Shown here: positions 41,129 through 43,132 of the stretch, in pieces | Numbering within the stretch: position 1 is the first letter of the stretch | How the letters are laid out: each line of letters begins with the position of its first letter | NCBI GenBank assembly: GCA_016840125.1 | Contig: JAEOSY010000425.1 | Span: forward strand, 1-43,132 | DNA from: Candidatus Helarchaeota archaeon | Lineage (GTDB): Archaea; Asgardarchaeota; Lokiarchaeia; Helarchaeales; HEL-GB-A | Length of the DNA stretch: 43,132 bases | Direction of reading: 5' to 3' | Translations under genes and position numbers: made by a program | The notes under the pieces: model-generated | Database searches by the model: none | The model's input: only the letters and a program-made list of their open reading frames with translations | What the model was told of the DNA's origin: nothing

Positions 41129-43132
41129 ATTTCAGAATTTAAAGATATTTATAGGGAAATGGGAATTAAAGAATTTATTGAAGCAGAAAATCTAATGCGA
41201 GAGGGGAAATATCAGGAAAGCATGGATAAATTTCAAACAGCTTTATGGTTCTTTAATCAAAATAATGACGCTGCAAGCATTACATTGGTAAAAGTCTTTA
41301 TTGAAAGGATAGAAGAACAGAATAAATTTCAAGAAGAATCACAAAAAGTTTTACATTCTGAAATACAGCGAATTTACGAAGAGATCTCTAAAGGTTATAC
41401 CCCTATTAAGGATCAAAATCTTCCAGAATCTAAAAAATTCTCTACCCGTTTGGATCAAAATGCTTCTATAGCGATTGAACAGGTGGATGCATTCAATATC
41501 CGGGAATTTCTGCTGGGCGATGAGCCTAAAACATTCCTCGTGGGTACTGGCTGTTCTATGGATCCACCTTCTAACCTCCCCTCAGGGCGCCAGATGATGG
41601 ATGATATTATCCAATACACCTGTCCAGCTACGGAAATCGAGAAGATCTTAGCATTGGATGGATTGCGCTTCGAGGTGCTTGTGGAGATTCTAGGTGCTTT
41701 TTTAGATAAAGAGTTACGAGTTATCGATTATTTTGGAGAATGTAAAACACCTAACCTACAGCATATTTTTTTGGCTACAATGATTAAGAACGGCAGTTTT
41801 GTAATGACGACAAACTTCGATTTTTTGATCGAGCTTGCCTTGCTGCAATCAGGGGCACCTAAAGAAATGATCGTTCCGGTAATCTCCGTTGAAGATTTTC
41901 TTGCCTTTGCCGATCCTTATGACTTATTGCAGTCCGGGAAATTTCCAGTGTATAAAATCCATGGGTCAACCAAAAACCTGATTACCGGTAAAAACACAAG
42001 GGAGTCGCTCGTTGCAACCACTTGGGCGTGGGGCTTTGATAAGAGAACCGGGAGTATTTTTCAACTTGAATCCTATAAGCGCCAAACGTTTAAAAATCTC
42101 ACCGATGGGCGCTCTTTAATAATCATGGGGTATTCTGGTAGCGATAATTTTGATATTGTACCGATGCTGAAGATTTTACACAACTTTACGACTGTCATAT
42201 GGATTAATTATGTCCCTGAGGATCACGGTACTGAGAAAGTAATTGAGATCATTACCAAGGATGATACTTCGTTTAATCAGTTCAGAAAAATAAACCAAAT
42301 CCTCCTTGATATCAAGCAAATGAGTCAAGCGACCAATGTCTACCGCTTTGATGTACATACCCCAAAGTTTATCAAAAACCTCCTTCAACTGGAATTTGGT
42401 TCAAATTTAGAGCCTTTTGACATTTCCCCACTAGATTGGCTAAGGAATAACATTAAAGCTCCAGATAAATTGAAACAGTATCTAATTTCTGGTGTAATAT
42501 ATTCTGAACTTGACAAACTTGAGGGCTCTCTTAGATGCGAGAAGGAGGTACTCCGTATTGCGAAGGAGCAAGATGATAAAGCTTGGATGGCAACAGCCCT
42601 CAATAACATTGGCAGGATCCATCAAAAGCATGGTAATTACCCCGATGCGCTCAAACGACATGAAGAGGCGTTAAGGATCGCCGAACAGATTGAAGATTTA
42701 CATAGAAAATCCTCCGCTCTTCTGAACATTGGACTTGTTCATAAATTGAGGGGGAATTATCTCGAAGCGTTACAATATTATCAAAAGGTGCTCCAAATTG
42801 CCAATCAACTAGATGACTTGGATAATAAAGCTTCAGTACTCACTAACATGGGAGTTATCTATCGAATAAAGGGGAACTTTCCAGAGGCGCTAAAATGTTA
42901 TGAGGAAGCCCTTCAAATTAACGAGCAGTTAGGCAACTTGGCAAGGAAAGTTACTATTCTCAATAATATCGGGGTGATCTATAGGCGACAGAGAAATATC
43001 CCTGACGCGATCAATCAACATGAGGAGGCGCTTCTGATCGCGGATCAACTGGGTGACCTTGACGGGAAAGCCGGAGGCTTGAATTACCTCGGTACAATCT
43101 ATAGCGAACAGGGGAATTACGAAAAAGCACTG
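41129..43132 (+). CDS. SIR2-like and TPR protein, candidate NAD-dependent immune effector (3' partial)
   Basis: Open to the right edge: 658 residues from ATG 41159, 668 from the proposed ATT 41129, which a strong AAGGAG (41115-41120) precedes by 8 nt, while ATG 41159 lacks a well-spaced site. Numbered from ATG 41159: a helical N-terminus (FIEAENLMREGKYQESMDKF) that resembles a TPR hairpin, then a SIR2-like domain with GTGCS (129-133, usual GAGxS), TTNFD (217-221), KIHGS (His268 as the likely catalytic base) and GYSGSDNFD (~324). After a linker come at least four 40-residue TPR_12-type repeats (ALNNIGRIHQKHGNYPDALK). SIR2-TPR or SIR2-STAND proteins consume NAD in anti-phage defence; this role is inferred here. 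Confidence 0.78.
   Translation, partial: MSEFKDIYREMGIKEFIEAENLMREGKYQESMDKFQTALWFFNQNNDAASITLVKVFIERIEEQNKFQEESQKVLHSEIQRIYEEISKGYTPIKDQNLPESKKFSTRLDQNASIAIEQVDAFNIREFLLGDEPKTFLVGTGCSMDPPSNLPSGRQMMDDIIQYTCPATEIEKILALDGLRFEVLVEILGAFLDKELRVIDYFGECKTPNLQHIFLATMIKNGSFVMTTNFDFLIELALLQSGAPKEMIVPVISVEDFLAFADPYDLLQSGKFPVYKIHGSTKNLITGKNTRESLVATTWAWGFDKRTGSIFQLESYKRQTFKNLTDGRSLIIMGYSGSDNFDIVPMLKILHNFTTVIWINYVPEDHGTEKVIEIITKDDTSFNQFRKINQILLDIKQMSQATNVYRFDVHTPKFIKNLLQLEFGSNLEPFDISPLDWLRNNIKAPDKLKQYLISGVIYSELDKLEGSLRCEKEVLRIAKEQDDKAWMATALNNIGRIHQKHGNYPDALKRHEEALRIAEQIEDLHRKSSALLNIGLVHKLRGNYLEALQYYQKVLQIANQLDDLDNKASVLTNMGVIYRIKGNFPEALKCYEEALQINEQLGNLARKVTILNNIGVIYRRQRNIPDAINQHEEALLIADQLGDLDGKAGGLNYLGTIYSEQGNYEKAL

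Noticed and set aside
42176..42609. Two minus-strand frames within the SIR2-TPR gene
   Set aside because: Antisense of conserved SIR2-linker and TPR coding sequence.
1..43132. tRNA, rRNA and CRISPR arrays
   Set aside because: No T-loop-like GGTTCRA motifs in the larger gaps I looked at, no rRNA-like stretches and no evenly spaced palindromic repeats with unique spacers; the TAACAA array has irregular spacing and short units.

Overview
The window looks like a chromosomal segment from an AT-rich archaeon, most likely an Asgard (Promethearchaeota) lineage. The evidence is an archaeal histone-fold protein, heterodisulfide-reductase-type CCG/ferredoxin proteins, TATA-box promoters combined with Shine-Dalgarno sites, secreted proteins full of N-glycosylation sequons, an MglA-like Ras-superfamily GTPase, and a very large single-pass surface protein whose cytosolic tail ends in what looks like a longin/roadblock-type domain. 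No rRNA, tRNA or CRISPR array was seen. The assignment is an inference from gene content; no marker gene settles it.

Layout. 1-7.6 kb: the 3' part of a membrane-anchored heparinase II/III-like protein, a DNA methyltransferase fragment, a degenerate TAACAA repeat array, an unknown membrane protein, a 3' fragment of serA (phosphoglycerate dehydrogenase), a DUF763 protein, an MGT/UGT-type glycosyltransferase and a TspO/MBR-like membrane protein. 7.6-10.7 kb: an insertion-sequence scar. A complete IS1-like element (frameshift-fused transposase with one amber codon) abuts an IS110 transposase that has lost its N-terminus; two strong hairpins lie just downstream. 10.7-16.3 kb: an unknown gene pair (one a coiled-coil protein with a probable C-terminal winged helix), a membrane M28 peptidase, small unknown genes and the histone. 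16.5-29.4 kb: a surface-protein block. It holds a membrane-anchored, sequon-rich protein, a polytopic membrane protein, a 1224-residue chimera of a metzincin and a gingipain-like (C25) peptidase with an archaeosortase-like C-terminus, and the ~1735-residue receptor-like protein. 29.5-37.8 kb: a redox and carbon block. It holds HdrC-HdrB-ferredoxin/nitroreductase, a sugar set (NADAR, FGGY kinase, class II aldolase), a DsbA/FrnE-like protein, an HdrD/GlpC-like protein and a cobalamin-type radical SAM enzyme. 38-43.1 kb: a small wHTH-like protein, a CPBP protease, the GTPase, a zinc-ribbon protein, a hypothetical, relics of a second GTPase and of a TSP3 calcium-binding protein, and a SIR2-TPR protein that runs off the right edge.

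Three things deserve most attention. (1) The receptor-like protein: lipoprotein-type signal, extracellular propellers, one membrane span, and a cytosolic beta-sandwich plus longin-like tail, with a perfect 19-bp palindrome 109 bp upstream of its proposed start. (2) Four genes have protein similarity, a signal peptide or open frame extending upstream of the first ATG/GTG/TTG; in each, a Shine-Dalgarno motif is followed about 8 nt later by an in-frame NTT codon (ATT, TTT, GTT, ATT). (3) The two-protease surface chimera and the SIR2-TPR protein, the latter a candidate NAD-consuming immune effector. Gene decay is widespread (methylase, serA, IS110 and GTPase fragments), so the region appears to be rearranging.
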